Positions 8,684-17,217 of a stretch of 64,000 nt of DNA are shown piece after piece. Numbering within the stretch: position 1 is the stretch's first letter; each line of letters starts with the position of its first letter. Under the pieces are notes generated by a model. That model did no database searches, was not told the origin of the DNA, and was given only the letters and a program-made list of their open reading frames with translations. The translations under genes were made by a program, and so were the position numbers. Source of the stretch: JAUVRX01 sp049664225 (lineage in GTDB: Bacteria; Acidobacteriota; Thermoanaerobaculia; Multivoradales; JAHEKO01). Location of the stretch: assembly GCA_049664225.1 (NCBI GenBank), contig JBATEX010000145.1:88463-152462 (forward strand), written 5' to 3'.

Positions 8684-9646
8684 ATGCCTGGTTCCGATAC
8701 CTCACCGTCCCAGCCGGGGACGGTCGTTGCTGCCACCGATCTCTCCGAGACCGCGAATGCGGCAGTGCGCTGGGCCGTTCAGGTCGCCAGCGTGAAGGGC
8801 TATTCCCTCCATCTGGTCCATGCCTTGAATCTGGCCGGCTGGACGGCGGACTACCAAGAGCTCGAGGCCAAGGTGCCGGTGCAGCTGGAGGACGCTGCCA
8901 GACAGCACCTCGATCGGATCACTCGGGAGACGCAACATCTGGGAGTCGACGCCACCTGGGAGGTCCAGATCGGTCAACCGTCCGAGATCATCGTTGCAGC
9001 AGCTCGACGGCTACGTGCCCAGCTGGTGGTTCTCGGCTCCAGCGGCCATCGTCCCTTCGATCCCGCTCTTCTCGGGAGCACTGCCGAGCGAGTCGTGCAG
9101 CGGGCGACCTGCCCCGTGCTGACGGTTCATCCGGGAGACCCCCCACCAACGGGCAGGATCCGCCGAATCCTGCTCGCCACGGACTTCTCGAAAGAGGCGA
9201 CCTGGGCGCTCAGGGCGTCGCTCGAGCTTCTCACCAGTGCCGACTCCGAACCTCCACAGGTCACGCTGCTGCATGTCTACCACGTACCCTACGAGTTCAG
9301 CATGGACAGCATCTACGGCCCGGCGGCGCCTGACGCCTCGGTTTGGGAAGCCGTTGCCAGAGAGGTCGGCAGTCGCCTCGACAGACAGACCAAGGCTCTC
9401 GAGGCCGAGCTGGGAATCGACATCGTACCGGTGAGCCGAGGTGGATACCCTCCACAGGCCATTGTCCAGCAGGCCACCGAATTACAAGTCGATTGGATCG
9501 TCTTGGGAACCCACGGCCGAACCGGGCTGGCCCACGTTCTCTTGGGAAGCACTGCCGAGAGAGTCATACAGAAGGCCCCATGTCCAGTACTCACGGTTCG
9601 AACATCGATGGACGAATCGCCAGGTCTCGACCTCAGGAGGAGGTAA
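8684..9646 (+). CDS. Tandem universal stress protein (two UspA domains)
   Basis: A 320-residue cytoplasmic protein with two UspA domains, at about residues 10-150 and 160-310. Each ends with the nucleotide-binding signature G-x2-G-x9-GS (first GSSGHRPFDPALLGS, second GTHGRTGLAHVLLGS) followed by ERV-Q-A-CPVL. Both halves therefore look ATP-binding. Universal stress proteins support survival under starvation, oxidative and energy stress. The upstream ribosome-binding site is weak. The YbaK-type gene begins only two bases after the stop, so the two are almost certainly translated from one transcript. Confidence 0.93.
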   Translation: MPGSDTSPSQPGTVVAATDLSETANAAVRWAVQVASVKGYSLHLVHALNLAGWTADYQELEAKVPVQLEDAARQHLDRITRETQHLGVDATWEVQIGQPSEIIVAAARRLRAQLVVLGSSGHRPFDPALLGSTAERVVQRATCPVLTVHPGDPPPTGRIRRILLATDFSKEATWALRASLELLTSADSEPPQVTLLHVYHVPYEFSMDSIYGPAAPDASVWEAVAREVGSRLDRQTKALEAELGIDIVPVSRGGYPPQAIVQQATELQVDWIVLGTHGRTGLAHVLLGSTAERVIQKAPCPVLTVRTSMDESPGLDLRRR

Positions 9647-9648
9647 TC

Positions 9649-10116
9649 ATGCCGCTGCAGAAGCTGCGAGAGTTTCTCGACCAGAACAGTGTCAAATACG
9701 TCAGTATCAGCCACTCCCCTGCCTACACCGCCCAGGAAATCGCCGCATCCGCCCATATCCCAGGGCAGGAGCTTGCCAAGACCGTAATGGTCAAGCTCGA
9801 CGGCAACATGGCCATGGCCGTGCTGCCGGCCTCATTCAGGGTGGATCTCGACCACCTGCGTGCTGCCGCCGGCGCTCGTGAGGTCGAATTGGCGACGGAG
9901 GAGGAGTTCAAAGGCCTCTTTCCCGGCTGTGAGCCTGGAGCCATGCCCCCTTTTGGCAACCTTTGGAGCATGCCGGTCTTCGCCTGTGAAAGCTTGGCTG
10001 CGGATGAAGAAATCGCCTTCAACGCCGGCTCCCATACGGAGCTGGTGCGGCTCGCCTTCGCCGATTTCGCGAAACTGGTCGAGCCGAAGGTGACTCGCTT
10101 CTCCGCGACTGATTAG
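9649..10116 (+). CDS. YbaK/EbsC-type aminoacyl-tRNA deacylase domain protein
   Basis: A 155-residue single-domain protein of the YbaK/ProX superfamily, whose members hydrolyse mischarged aminoacyl-tRNAs in trans. Family features visible are YVSISHSPAYTAQEIAASAHIPG near the N-terminus, the conserved lysine in ELAKTVMVKLDG, and the GAMPPFGN and FNAGSHTELV segments. The ATG is preceded by AGGAGGAGG, which overlaps the end of the universal stress gene (two-base gap), so the pair is coupled. The tRNA substrate cannot be told from sequence. Confidence 0.9.
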   Translation: MPLQKLREFLDQNSVKYVSISHSPAYTAQEIAASAHIPGQELAKTVMVKLDGNMAMAVLPASFRVDLDHLRAAAGAREVELATEEEFKGLFPGCEPGAMPPFGNLWSMPVFACESLAADEEIAFNAGSHTELVRLAFADFAKLVEPKVTRFSATD

Positions 10117-10208
10117 AAGAGCACTTGGCGAGGTCCAAGGCACTGGCGCCGACGCAGTACTTCGTGGCGCCACCCTAAGGGCCTCGCCCACCAGATCCGG
10201 GGCCCGGC

Positions 10209-10214
10209 TAGAAT
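10209..10214 (+). promoter_or_regulatory. Candidate -10 element giving a near-leaderless pdxH transcript
   Basis: TAGAAT lies nine bases before the pdxH ATG, inside the small dyad GGCTA-GAA-TAGCC. No Shine-Dalgarno sequence precedes the ATG. If this is the -10 box, transcription starts about three bases before the ATG, giving a leaderless or near-leaderless mRNA. Confidence 0.45.
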
Positions 10215-10223
10215 AGCCGTCCC

Positions 10224-10811
10224 ATGACCAGAACTCCCAATCCCCTCGCAGAGGTTTCGCGGTTGTTGTCTCGTGCTCATGGGGAAGAGAGTCACGACGC
10301 GACTGCGGCTACCTTGGCCACCGCAAATGCCGCCGGTCGGCCTTCCGCCCGGATCGTCCTCATCAAGGACATCGACGCTGTCGGAGTCACCTTCTACACG
10401 AACCTGGGAAGCCGGAAGGCACGAGAGCTGAGAGCCAACCCCCACGCCGCTCTGTGCATCTACTGGCCAACCCTCCATAAACAGATCCGCATCGAAGGCG
10501 AGGTCGAGAAGGTCACCGAACGGGAAGCCGATGCTTACTTCACTTCGAGGCCGCGAGGCAGTCAGATCGGCGCCTGGGCTTCCCGGCAGAGTGAACCGCT
10601 GACCTCACGCCGAGAGCTGGTCTCGGGATTCCTCAAGACTCAGGCCCGGTTTGCCGGGCAGCCCGTGCTCCGACCTCCCTTCTGGGGAGGTTATCGGCTC
10701 GTCGCCAATCGTATCGAGATCTGGCACAACCAGCTGTACCGACTTCACGACCGATTCCTGTACGAGCGCCGAGCAGAGGGCGGTTGGACTCAGCAGCGCC
10801 TCTACCCCTGA
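10224..10811 (+). CDS. pdxH: Pyridoxine/pyridoxamine 5'-phosphate oxidase
   Basis: FMN-dependent oxidase that converts pyridoxine or pyridoxamine 5'-phosphate to PLP, the last step of B6 salvage. The 195-residue length is slightly short for the family. Conserved features are SARIVLIKDID (FMN-phosphate region), FYTNLGSRKARELRANPHAALCIYW, QIRIEGEVEKV and the C-terminal signature RLHDRFLYERR..GWTQQRLYP. No ribosome-binding site precedes the ATG, and a -10-like box sits just upstream. It lies 107 bp after the YbaK-type gene and is convergent with the acyl-CoA synthetase. PLP made here would serve GcvP, also in this window. Confidence 0.95.
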   Translation: MTRTPNPLAEVSRLLSRAHGEESHDATAATLATANAAGRPSARIVLIKDIDAVGVTFYTNLGSRKARELRANPHAALCIYWPTLHKQIRIEGEVEKVTEREADAYFTSRPRGSQIGAWASRQSEPLTSRRELVSGFLKTQARFAGQPVLRPPFWGGYRLVANRIEIWHNQLYRLHDRFLYERRAEGGWTQQRLYP

Positions 10812-10887
10812 TCGATCCTGGCTGCTGATTCACCTTCCGCTTGTCGGAGGAGACAATCAAATCGCCGCCCGCAATTGCAACCGGCTA

Positions 10888-13125
10888 TCACCGGCCCGCA
10901 GCATGAGAGTGAGTGCAATACAGCTCCAGCAGACGGACGGCCCTGTCCGCAGTGCGAAAGACCGGTACCCCGCCATCGGACAGCACTCTCTCCATGGTGT
11001 CATAGGCAGGACCTGCATCGACGACCGCCACCCAGGGTTTGCTTGTCTGGCGCCAGAGCTCTACCAACCTGGACGCGATGGAGGTCTGGCTCTCCACGTT
11101 CTCGTCGTGGTCGCTCGACTCGGCAAGGGTATTCAGGGCTCCAGTCAGCGGCACGCACCCGACGACCCCGACGTCGACCCCCGGGTCCCGCAACACGAGC
11201 CGTACCGCCTCTTCGAACTGGGCGTCCTGCACTATCGGCGTCAAATCGAGAGGATTCCGGACGTCCACGACCCCATCGATGCGACTCATGCGGAAGACCT
11301 CCGACATGTCCTGGCAGGTCTGTGGAGAGAACCGAGCTGGCTCTAGGCCCTCGAGGCCATCCCAAAAGGCAACACATTCGTAGCCGGCATTGGAGACCGC
11401 GCCGATCCGTCGGGCCCCCACCGATCTGCCTTCAAATCGCGAGTTCAGCAGCAGCAGGTCCTCGAAATCCTGAAGAGTGTCCACGACCTGGGCTCCGGCC
11501 GTGCGCGCCAGGGCCCTGGTAACGCGGTAGCTGCCGGCCATGGCCGCGGTGTGACTGGCCGCAGCTGCGACCCCTGAGCGACTGCGACCGGCCCGATACA
11601 GCACAATCCGCCTGCCGCTGCCCGTTATCCGACGGGCAGCCGCGAGGAACTTCCTGCCATCGAGGTCTCGGAAGCCCTCGACATACACGCCAAACAAGTC
11701 GACTCGATCGTCATCTAGCAGATAGGACAGATAGTCACCGAGGGTCAGATCTATCTGATTGCCAATCGAGATCGCGTAGCGCACGCGAAGCTGCTGAAGC
11801 TTGCTCATCTTGGAGGCGAGGAAGGCTCCGCTCTGGGCCAGGAGCGCCACGTTGCCCTCGTCCTGCCCGAGTGACGGCAGCTTGTGGTCCTGCAAGAAGA
11901 ACGTGTCATACCGCCCCGGCTGGGACCGCACTCCGAGGCAGTTTCCTCCGTTGACAAGGGGTCCGCGCCACTCGGACGCCCGGCCCACGGCGAGACTTCG
12001 TCGAATCGCGTCGCTGATGTGCTCAGAGCCGGTCTTCTCCTCGAGCCCACCAGGAATCAGGATCAGCGTCTCGGCTCTTCGATACTCGACAGTCTCCTGC
12101 ACGACTGCGGGCACCTGCTCGGCTGCCACGCTGACGATCAGAAGATCCACGCATTGCGGCAGTGAGGCGATGTCTCCGTAGCACTTGCATCCGTCGATGG
12201 ACTCCCGTCCCGGTTTGACCACCACCACATTCTCAGGATCGAACCCCCCCCTGAGCAGATTCCTGAGGATGAGACGCCCCGCGTTGAGCCGCTCGGCCAC
12301 TCCGATGAGGGCAATCGAACTGGGCCGCAACAGTCGATCGAGCTTGTCGAGGGGACGGGCCGGCATCGGCTGTGGCCGATCTACCGAGAGCTTTGCGAGG
12401 ACATCCAGTGCCACCAGGCGGCCGCTGCGAGCGACAAGAGGGTTGATCTCGATCTCGTCCAGAAGCCCGGACGTGAGCAGCGGGGCCGCAGCCGCGAATC
12501 GGCCCACCACCTCCCCGACGTGCTCCATGGCAATGCGAGCCGGCCTTCCACGCTGAACCTGCGTCATCAGTTCTGTCACCAGCAGTCCCGAGATCTCCTG
12601 GCCGATCTGAGCACGATCTCGAAGCTCGGGTGCGAAGATCGCGAGTGCCGCTTCTTCGCGCAGGGCCGCCGTCAACTTCTCGGCATGAATACCGCCGATG
12701 CCGAAGGTCACCACAGCGCCGAACTCTCGATCCCAACGCAAACTCAACAAAGCCTCGCTGCCTGGCTCGGCTTCGTAGGCAACAAACTCCTGAATCAGGA
12801 TTCCCCGCAGATCGAGACCGCTCATGGAGCGTGTCATCGCGTCAGCGGCCGCCGCAACCTGCTGGCAGTTCTTCGGTACGACTCGCACACCTCCGACCTC
12901 ACTCTTGTGGGGCAACTCGACTGCAATTCCTTTCAAGACCACTTTGTCCCCGGGTAGCTTGGCCAGGAGCTCCTCACCGATCTCGTCCGGACCGGAGACC
13001 ACTTCGAAGCAAGGGCAGGGAATACCGAGAATGCGCAGCAGCTCGAAGCCTTCCGGCTCGAGTAGCTGATGCCGACGCTCATCGACGGCCCGCTCCGCTA
13101 CAGCTCTTAGAACTTCGAGAGTCAT
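10888..13125 (-). CDS. NDP-forming acyl-CoA synthetase, beta-alpha fusion
   Basis: Member of the ADP-forming acetyl-CoA synthetase / succinyl-CoA ligase superfamily, interconverting an acyl-CoA plus NDP and phosphate with the free acid plus NTP. It has 745 residues. An ATP-grasp (beta) region comes first (about 1-240: DKVVLKGIAVELPHKSEVGG; GLLDEIEINPLV), followed by a CoA-binding Rossmann region (about 260-400) and the succinyl-CoA-ligase-like region. The phosphohistidine loop is in AAASHTAAMAGS. The usual fused bacterial and archaeal order is alpha then beta, so this permuted order is notable. It stands alone, convergent with pdxH and divergent from csp. The acid substrate is not predictable. 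Confidence 0.88.
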   Translation of the reverse strand: MTLEVLRAVAERAVDERRHQLLEPEGFELLRILGIPCPCFEVVSGPDEIGEELLAKLPGDKVVLKGIAVELPHKSEVGGVRVVPKNCQQVAAAADAMTRSMSGLDLRGILIQEFVAYEAEPGSEALLSLRWDREFGAVVTFGIGGIHAEKLTAALREEAALAIFAPELRDRAQIGQEISGLLVTELMTQVQRGRPARIAMEHVGEVVGRFAAAAPLLTSGLLDEIEINPLVARSGRLVALDVLAKLSVDRPQPMPARPLDKLDRLLRPSSIALIGVAERLNAGRLILRNLLRGGFDPENVVVVKPGRESIDGCKCYGDIASLPQCVDLLIVSVAAEQVPAVVQETVEYRRAETLILIPGGLEEKTGSEHISDAIRRSLAVGRASEWRGPLVNGGNCLGVRSQPGRYDTFFLQDHKLPSLGQDEGNVALLAQSGAFLASKMSKLQQLRVRYAISIGNQIDLTLGDYLSYLLDDDRVDLFGVYVEGFRDLDGRKFLAAARRITGSGRRIVLYRAGRSRSGVAAAASHTAAMAGSYRVTRALARTAGAQVVDTLQDFEDLLLLNSRFEGRSVGARRIGAVSNAGYECVAFWDGLEGLEPARFSPQTCQDMSEVFRMSRIDGVVDVRNPLDLTPIVQDAQFEEAVRLVLRDPGVDVGVVGCVPLTGALNTLAESSDHDENVESQTSIASRLVELWRQTSKPWVAVVDAGPAYDTMERVLSDGGVPVFRTADRAVRLLELYCTHSHAAGR

Positions 13126-13497
13126 GATCTGGCAATGGATGACAACGACCGAACCGAACCACCTCTAGCGGCAGATTACCAGAGCACAGCCTGGCCTCGA
13201 CGAACCGTCTCTGCCAGGACGCAGACTTCAGGATCGACTGGCGTCGCACCTTTTGGTAGGCTCACAGCGCGACGTCAAACCGGTTCGACCGGCACCTATC
13301 TCCCGTACCCAATTCCGAGGAACACAGCCAGCGCGAGCAGCATTTGTTTACCAGAAGGCTCCTCTTTTGACCCGAGATCTGTTTCCCAGGTCAACAGAGG
13401 AAGGAAGGCTCGGGCCCACAAAGGTCAGAGGGTAGTTCGCCAGCGCGATTCAGTATCCGAACAGTACTGCGGGACGGCACAATTCTGGAGGAGCAAC
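13126..13497 (+). other. Divergent intergenic region / probable long csp leader
   Basis: This 372-bp region separates the divergent acyl-CoA synthetase and cold-shock genes. It can be read as an open frame joined to csp, but that reading has no family resemblance and no ribosome-binding site. A long structured 5' leader is common for cold-shock genes. I see no recognisable riboswitch, tRNA or cold-box consensus in it. Confidence 0.4.
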
Positions 13498-13710
13498 GTG
13501 ACGATCTATGGAAAAGTGAAATGGTTCAACGACGCCAAGGGTTTCGGCTTCATCACACCCGAAGACGGGCAGAATGACTGCTTCGTGCACCATACTGCTA
13601 TCAACTCCGAGGGTTTTCGGACGCTCGTCGAAGGCGAGAGGGTTCAGTTCGAGATCATTGCAGGAGACAAGGGACCGGCGGCTCGAAACGTGATCCGGCT
13701 CGGTGACTGA
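13498..13710 (+). CDS. Cold-shock domain protein (GTG start)
   Basis: A 70-residue single CSD protein that binds single-stranded nucleic acid and melts RNA secondary structure. RNP1 is KGFGFI (residues 14-19) and the RNP2 position reads DCFVHH (27-32) where DVFVHH/DIFVHY is usual. The start is GTG: GGAGGAG lies just upstream with proper spacing and the protein then begins TIYGKVKWFNDAKG as in other Csp proteins. It is followed within 30 bp by a strong intrinsic terminator, so it is probably a monocistronic transcript. Confidence 0.95.
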   Translation: MTIYGKVKWFNDAKGFGFITPEDGQNDCFVHHTAINSEGFRTLVEGERVQFEIIAGDKGPAARNVIRLGD

Positions 13711-13738
13711 GTCCCGGAGCCAAGAGAACCTCAGATCA

Positions 13739-13776
13739 GGGCCACCTCGTGATTCGGGGTGGCCCTTGACCTTTTT
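13739..13776 (+). terminator. Intrinsic terminator of the cold-shock gene
   Basis: GGGCCACC pairs with GGTGGCCC (8 bp, loop of 11), followed by TTGACCTTTTT. It lies between csp and the glycosyltransferase start at 13810. Confidence 0.85.
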
Positions 13777-13809
13777 GCCGAGCCTGCCGTCAGGGATCAG
13801 AATACCCAT

Positions 13810-14901
13810 ATGACCCCGGCACCGATCGCTTACTTCGTCTCTTCGCATGGTTTCGGGCACGCTGCCCGTTCCGCTGCTGTCATGGAGTCCATCCATGACC
13901 GGAGTCAAGAGACCCAACTGTCTATTTTCACAGGTGTCCCCAGATGGTTCTTCGAGGATTCGATGACCGCTCCGTTCGACTACGTGAAGTGCCATACCGA
14001 CGTAGGTCTTGTGCAGGCCACCCCAATGGACGAGGATCTTCCGGCTACCCTCGGTGAGCTATCGAATTTCCTGCCGCTGCGAGAGGAGTCAGTCGAGCGA
14101 GCTGCAAAAGACGTTCGAAGCTTCGGATGTCGCCTCGTCGCGAGCGACATCTCACCGCTCGGTATCGCGGTGGCCGCCAAGCTCGGCCTTCCCTGCGCCC
14201 TGATCGAGAACTTCACCTGGGACTGGATCTATCGCGCCTACCTCGAAGACGAGCCGCGACTTGCCTTCTTCATCGACGAGCTGCACCGGCTCTATTCGTC
14301 GGTACCCTTGAGGATTCAGGCCCAACCCTATTGCGAACCGGTGACGGGGGCGGCCGAGGTCTCTCCCATCAGCCGATCAGTACGCCAGTCGGCCCAAGAG
14401 ATTCGCACAAAGTTGCAGCTGCCTGGTGACTCATCCTTCGTACTGATGACCATGGGAGGGTTCCAAGTCAGTTACCGATTCCTCGAGCGCCTCTATCGAT
14501 ATCCAGAGGTCACGTTCGTCATTCCCGGAGCGGCTGACCGTATCCACAGGGAGCGTAATCTGATCCGCCTGCCCCACCGAACCACGTTTCAGCACGCCGA
14601 TCTCGTGGCCGCAGCCGACATGGTGGTGGGCAAGCTCGGATACAGCACCTTGGCGGAAGTCATCCAGGCAGAGACTCCCTACCTCTTCATTCAACGACCC
14701 CGTTTCCCCGAATCTCCGGCCCTGGCCAGCTATGCCAGGCGGCGGCTGGTCTGTGCGGAAATCACCGAACCCGAGCTCGAGGCAGCCGAGTGGCCAGGCC
14801 TATTGCCTGAGTTGAAACGCAATCGTCGAGCACCCACCATAGAGCAGCAAGGCTCCCAACAGGCGGCCGGCTTGCTGCTGGATCTGCTCGACAGCCGATA
14901 A
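13810..14901 (+). CDS. MurG-like GT-B glycosyltransferase
   Basis: A 363-residue protein with a GT-B fold pattern: the N-terminal loop YFVSSHGFGHAAR (like the GxGHxxR loop of MurG and related enzymes), an MGGFQ turn at the start of the second Rossmann domain, and a donor-side segment KLGYSTLAEVIQAETPYLFIQRPRFPE. No signal peptide or membrane helix is evident. The ATG at 13810 is chosen because earlier in-frame codons fall in the csp terminator. Its stop is 8 bp from the stop of the convergent anchor-D protein. Donor and acceptor are unknown; relatives are often annotated only as hypothetical glycosyltransferases. Confidence 0.75.
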   Translation: MTPAPIAYFVSSHGFGHAARSAAVMESIHDRSQETQLSIFTGVPRWFFEDSMTAPFDYVKCHTDVGLVQATPMDEDLPATLGELSNFLPLREESVERAAKDVRSFGCRLVASDISPLGIAVAAKLGLPCALIENFTWDWIYRAYLEDEPRLAFFIDELHRLYSSVPLRIQAQPYCEPVTGAAEVSPISRSVRQSAQEIRTKLQLPGDSSFVLMTMGGFQVSYRFLERLYRYPEVTFVIPGAADRIHRERNLIRLPHRTTFQHADLVAAADMVVGKLGYSTLAEVIQAETPYLFIQRPRFPESPALASYARRRLVCAEITEPELEAAEWPGLLPELKRNRRAPTIEQQGSQQAAGLLLDLLDSR

Positions 14902-14909
14902 GGAACCTG

Positions 14910-17141
14910 CTATCCGCCACCACCCATGCCGCTGCCGACAAGCTCCACTGTGCTGTCGCCAGCGTAGGCATTGCTCTTCACTTCCAATGTAGCCCGCCGC
15001 GGTCCGGCAGAGGAGGGCACGAAGCGCACGCCTACCGTGCAGTCGCTACCGGCGAGAATTGTCGGGACAGCCTGACAGGTCGCCGGCACGATCTGGAAAT
15101 CGTCACTCCCCGGACCGTTCAGATCGAAGCCACTGAACTCCAGACCTCCGGTTCCCTCATTCCTGATCGTCACCGTGAAGATCATCGACCGCTGGCCTAC
15201 CGGTTGCGGTCCGAAATCGATCTCTCGGGGGCCAACCCTGATCTGTGGAGTCGGCGGAGGCAGTCCTGTCCCTGCCAGCGGCACTCGACGCGGTCCCGTC
15301 AAACCGTCGTGCTCGAGCTCGAGCGTACCCGTCAAACGACCCTCGGTGCCGGGGATGAAGCGGAGGCTCAGGGTACAGGTCGCCCCGGGCGGCACCTCTG
15401 CTTCCGGCAGACAGGAGCCTCCCAGCAGCCGAAAGTCGCTCGCCACCTCGGTCACCACCCTGGCGCCGCGGATCCCCAAACTGGCTGTCCCCGGATTCGA
15501 AGCCGTCAAGTGGACGTCCTTGGAGGTGGTTCGGCGGACGTTGCCGAACTCCACCATCTCCAGATTCAGGGTCAGCCGCGAGGCGGCGCCGGATCCCCTG
15601 AGCAGGGCTCGTTCGACGTTGCGTAGCTCCGGCGCTCCAAACACCACCTCTGCCTGATGCCCGCCCTCACGACGGGGCCGGAATTCGATCTCCAGCGCAC
15701 ATCGATCTCCCTGCCGCAAGATCTTCTGCGAACAGCCGTCACCCTGTTTACTGAAAGCCGCCGCATCCTGGCCCTCGATAACAACAACCTCGAGCTCGGC
15801 CGATGCCGTACCTTCGTTGGTGACGACTATCTTCTGACGACTGGTCTCCTCACCGACAAGTACGGAGCCAAATTCCAATTCCTCGCTCTCCAAGGCCAGC
15901 CGAGGTGCTACACCCCTACCCGTAAGCTCCACCTGCAGGGTACCCGCCTCCTGGCCGATCGCCAAAGTCGAGGCAGACAGGCCCTCGTCGACGACCTGGA
16001 AGCTCACCTCGATCTTGCAGGCCTCTCCCGGTGCAATGGCCCGACCGCTGCAGGTCTGACGAACGATCGAGAACGCCCTCGAATCCTCGAGCAGCCTGAT
16101 CGACAACCCCGAGACCGCAGTATCATGCCGATTCGTCACCTCGACCGAGAGTGTCTCGGCAGCGCTGCCCACCAGCCGATCGCCGAAGTCCAGGGACTCG
16201 CGACTCAAGGCCAGTGCCGGGCCGATCCACTCTCCTTTGCCTTCGAGGCGAACTACAGGTGCGGCGCCGAGTGAATCGCTCTTGAAAGACACCTCGGCCG
16301 AGCGTCGCCCTGCAGCTCGCGGCGAGAAGACCACACGAAAGCTGCATTCTTCTCCCGGCTGGAGCGTCACCGAAGTGCAGCCGTCCCGTTGCCGCCGAAA
16401 ATCGCCTCTCGAGGCACCCTGCAAGTCGACAGCTCCGATGGCCAAGGGAGCGGTGCCTCCGTTGGAAACCGTGACCGTCGAGGCGGAGCTCGTCGAGCCG
16501 ACATCGCCGCTGCCAAAAGTGATCTCTTCGGTGCTCACCTGCAGCATTGGCGCGATTCCGATTCCTCCCAGTGCCACACTGACGGGTGCCTGTCGGAAGT
16601 CCCCCTGCAACTCGACTACGGCCTCCCTGGAGCCCACAGCGCTCGGCGTCAGCCTGAGCTCGACCTTGCAGCTTGCCAAGGCCGCCAGTTGACGTGCGCT
16701 GCAGTCCTCTGACACCACCTCGAACTCCCCAGCCGATGGCCCTCGGACAAGCAGTTCCGATACCGGCATGGGGCGCTCACCTTCGTTGGTGATGGAGAGA
16801 ACCTGGATTTCGCTGGAAGATCCGACTCTCTGCTGTCCCATACTCATGGGTTCGGGGTGGAAGACTGCCTTCGGTGGCGCAGGCCAGAAGAGAAGATAGG
16901 CGATCGCTCCGAGGAGAAGCAGGAGGATCAGGGCCACCACGATCTTGCGCCGGAGCGCCCTGCGATCCTGGACGGTTCTGCGGCGACGAGGCGGCGGTTC
17001 GGCTTCCCGCGCCGCGACATGTTCTTCCTCGGTGAGGCCCAGACCGGGGGGTGGACGCTCGTCGCCGCGAAGGGGAAGATCCCACATCTCCCGAGGTTGG
17101 CGCCCTCCAGAGCTCTCGCCAGGTGGTCTGTCGTCGGTCAT
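14910..17141 (-). CDS. Membrane-anchored choice-of-anchor-D (ASPM/HYDIN-like) repeat protein
   Basis: A 743-residue protein with a Pro- and Arg-rich cytoplasmic N-terminus (1-70), one membrane helix (about 72-92, VVALILLLLLGAIAYLLFW) and an extracytoplasmic part made of six Ig-like repeats of about 100 residues. Each repeat has the pattern L-x-FG-x-V-G, then T-x-x-N-x-G-x-x-x-L, and each carries two cysteines about 13-16 residues apart (for example GCTSVTLQPGEECSF and TCSGRAIAPGEACKI), suggesting one disulphide per domain. Such domains bind or scaffold at the cell surface, but no partner is known. It ends near the convergent glycosyltransferase; the M24 peptidase gene lies 76 bp upstream on the same strand. 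Confidence 0.85.
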   Translation of the reverse strand: MTDDRPPGESSGGRQPREMWDLPLRGDERPPPGLGLTEEEHVAAREAEPPPRRRRTVQDRRALRRKIVVALILLLLLGAIAYLLFWPAPPKAVFHPEPMSMGQQRVGSSSEIQVLSITNEGERPMPVSELLVRGPSAGEFEVVSEDCSARQLAALASCKVELRLTPSAVGSREAVVELQGDFRQAPVSVALGGIGIAPMLQVSTEEITFGSGDVGSTSSASTVTVSNGGTAPLAIGAVDLQGASRGDFRRQRDGCTSVTLQPGEECSFRVVFSPRAAGRRSAEVSFKSDSLGAAPVVRLEGKGEWIGPALALSRESLDFGDRLVGSAAETLSVEVTNRHDTAVSGLSIRLLEDSRAFSIVRQTCSGRAIAPGEACKIEVSFQVVDEGLSASTLAIGQEAGTLQVELTGRGVAPRLALESEELEFGSVLVGEETSRQKIVVTNEGTASAELEVVVIEGQDAAAFSKQGDGCSQKILRQGDRCALEIEFRPRREGGHQAEVVFGAPELRNVERALLRGSGAASRLTLNLEMVEFGNVRRTTSKDVHLTASNPGTASLGIRGARVVTEVASDFRLLGGSCLPEAEVPPGATCTLSLRFIPGTEGRLTGTLELEHDGLTGPRRVPLAGTGLPPPTPQIRVGPREIDFGPQPVGQRSMIFTVTIRNEGTGGLEFSGFDLNGPGSDDFQIVPATCQAVPTILAGSDCTVGVRFVPSSAGPRRATLEVKSNAYAGDSTVELVGSGMGGGG

Positions 17142-17217
17142 GGAAGTGTGAACCCTGTCCTGCCTACGATTCTACCGACTCGTTCCCTGCGATTCGTTCG
17201 CGCCACAGCACCACTAC

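Noticed and set aside
9220..9240. Sequence resembling the palindrome arm (CTTCTCACCAG) in the universal stress gene
   Set aside because: Only 11 bases match and they lie in coding sequence conserved for protein reasons; chance similarity.
13135..13497. N-terminal extension of the cold-shock protein
   Set aside because: The frame is open, but GGAGGAG just before the GTG at 13498 and the standard Csp N-terminus show that translation starts there.
13759..13809. Upstream GTG start for the glycosyltransferase
   Set aside because: It lies within the stem of the csp terminator and adds residues unlike any glycosyltransferase N-terminus.
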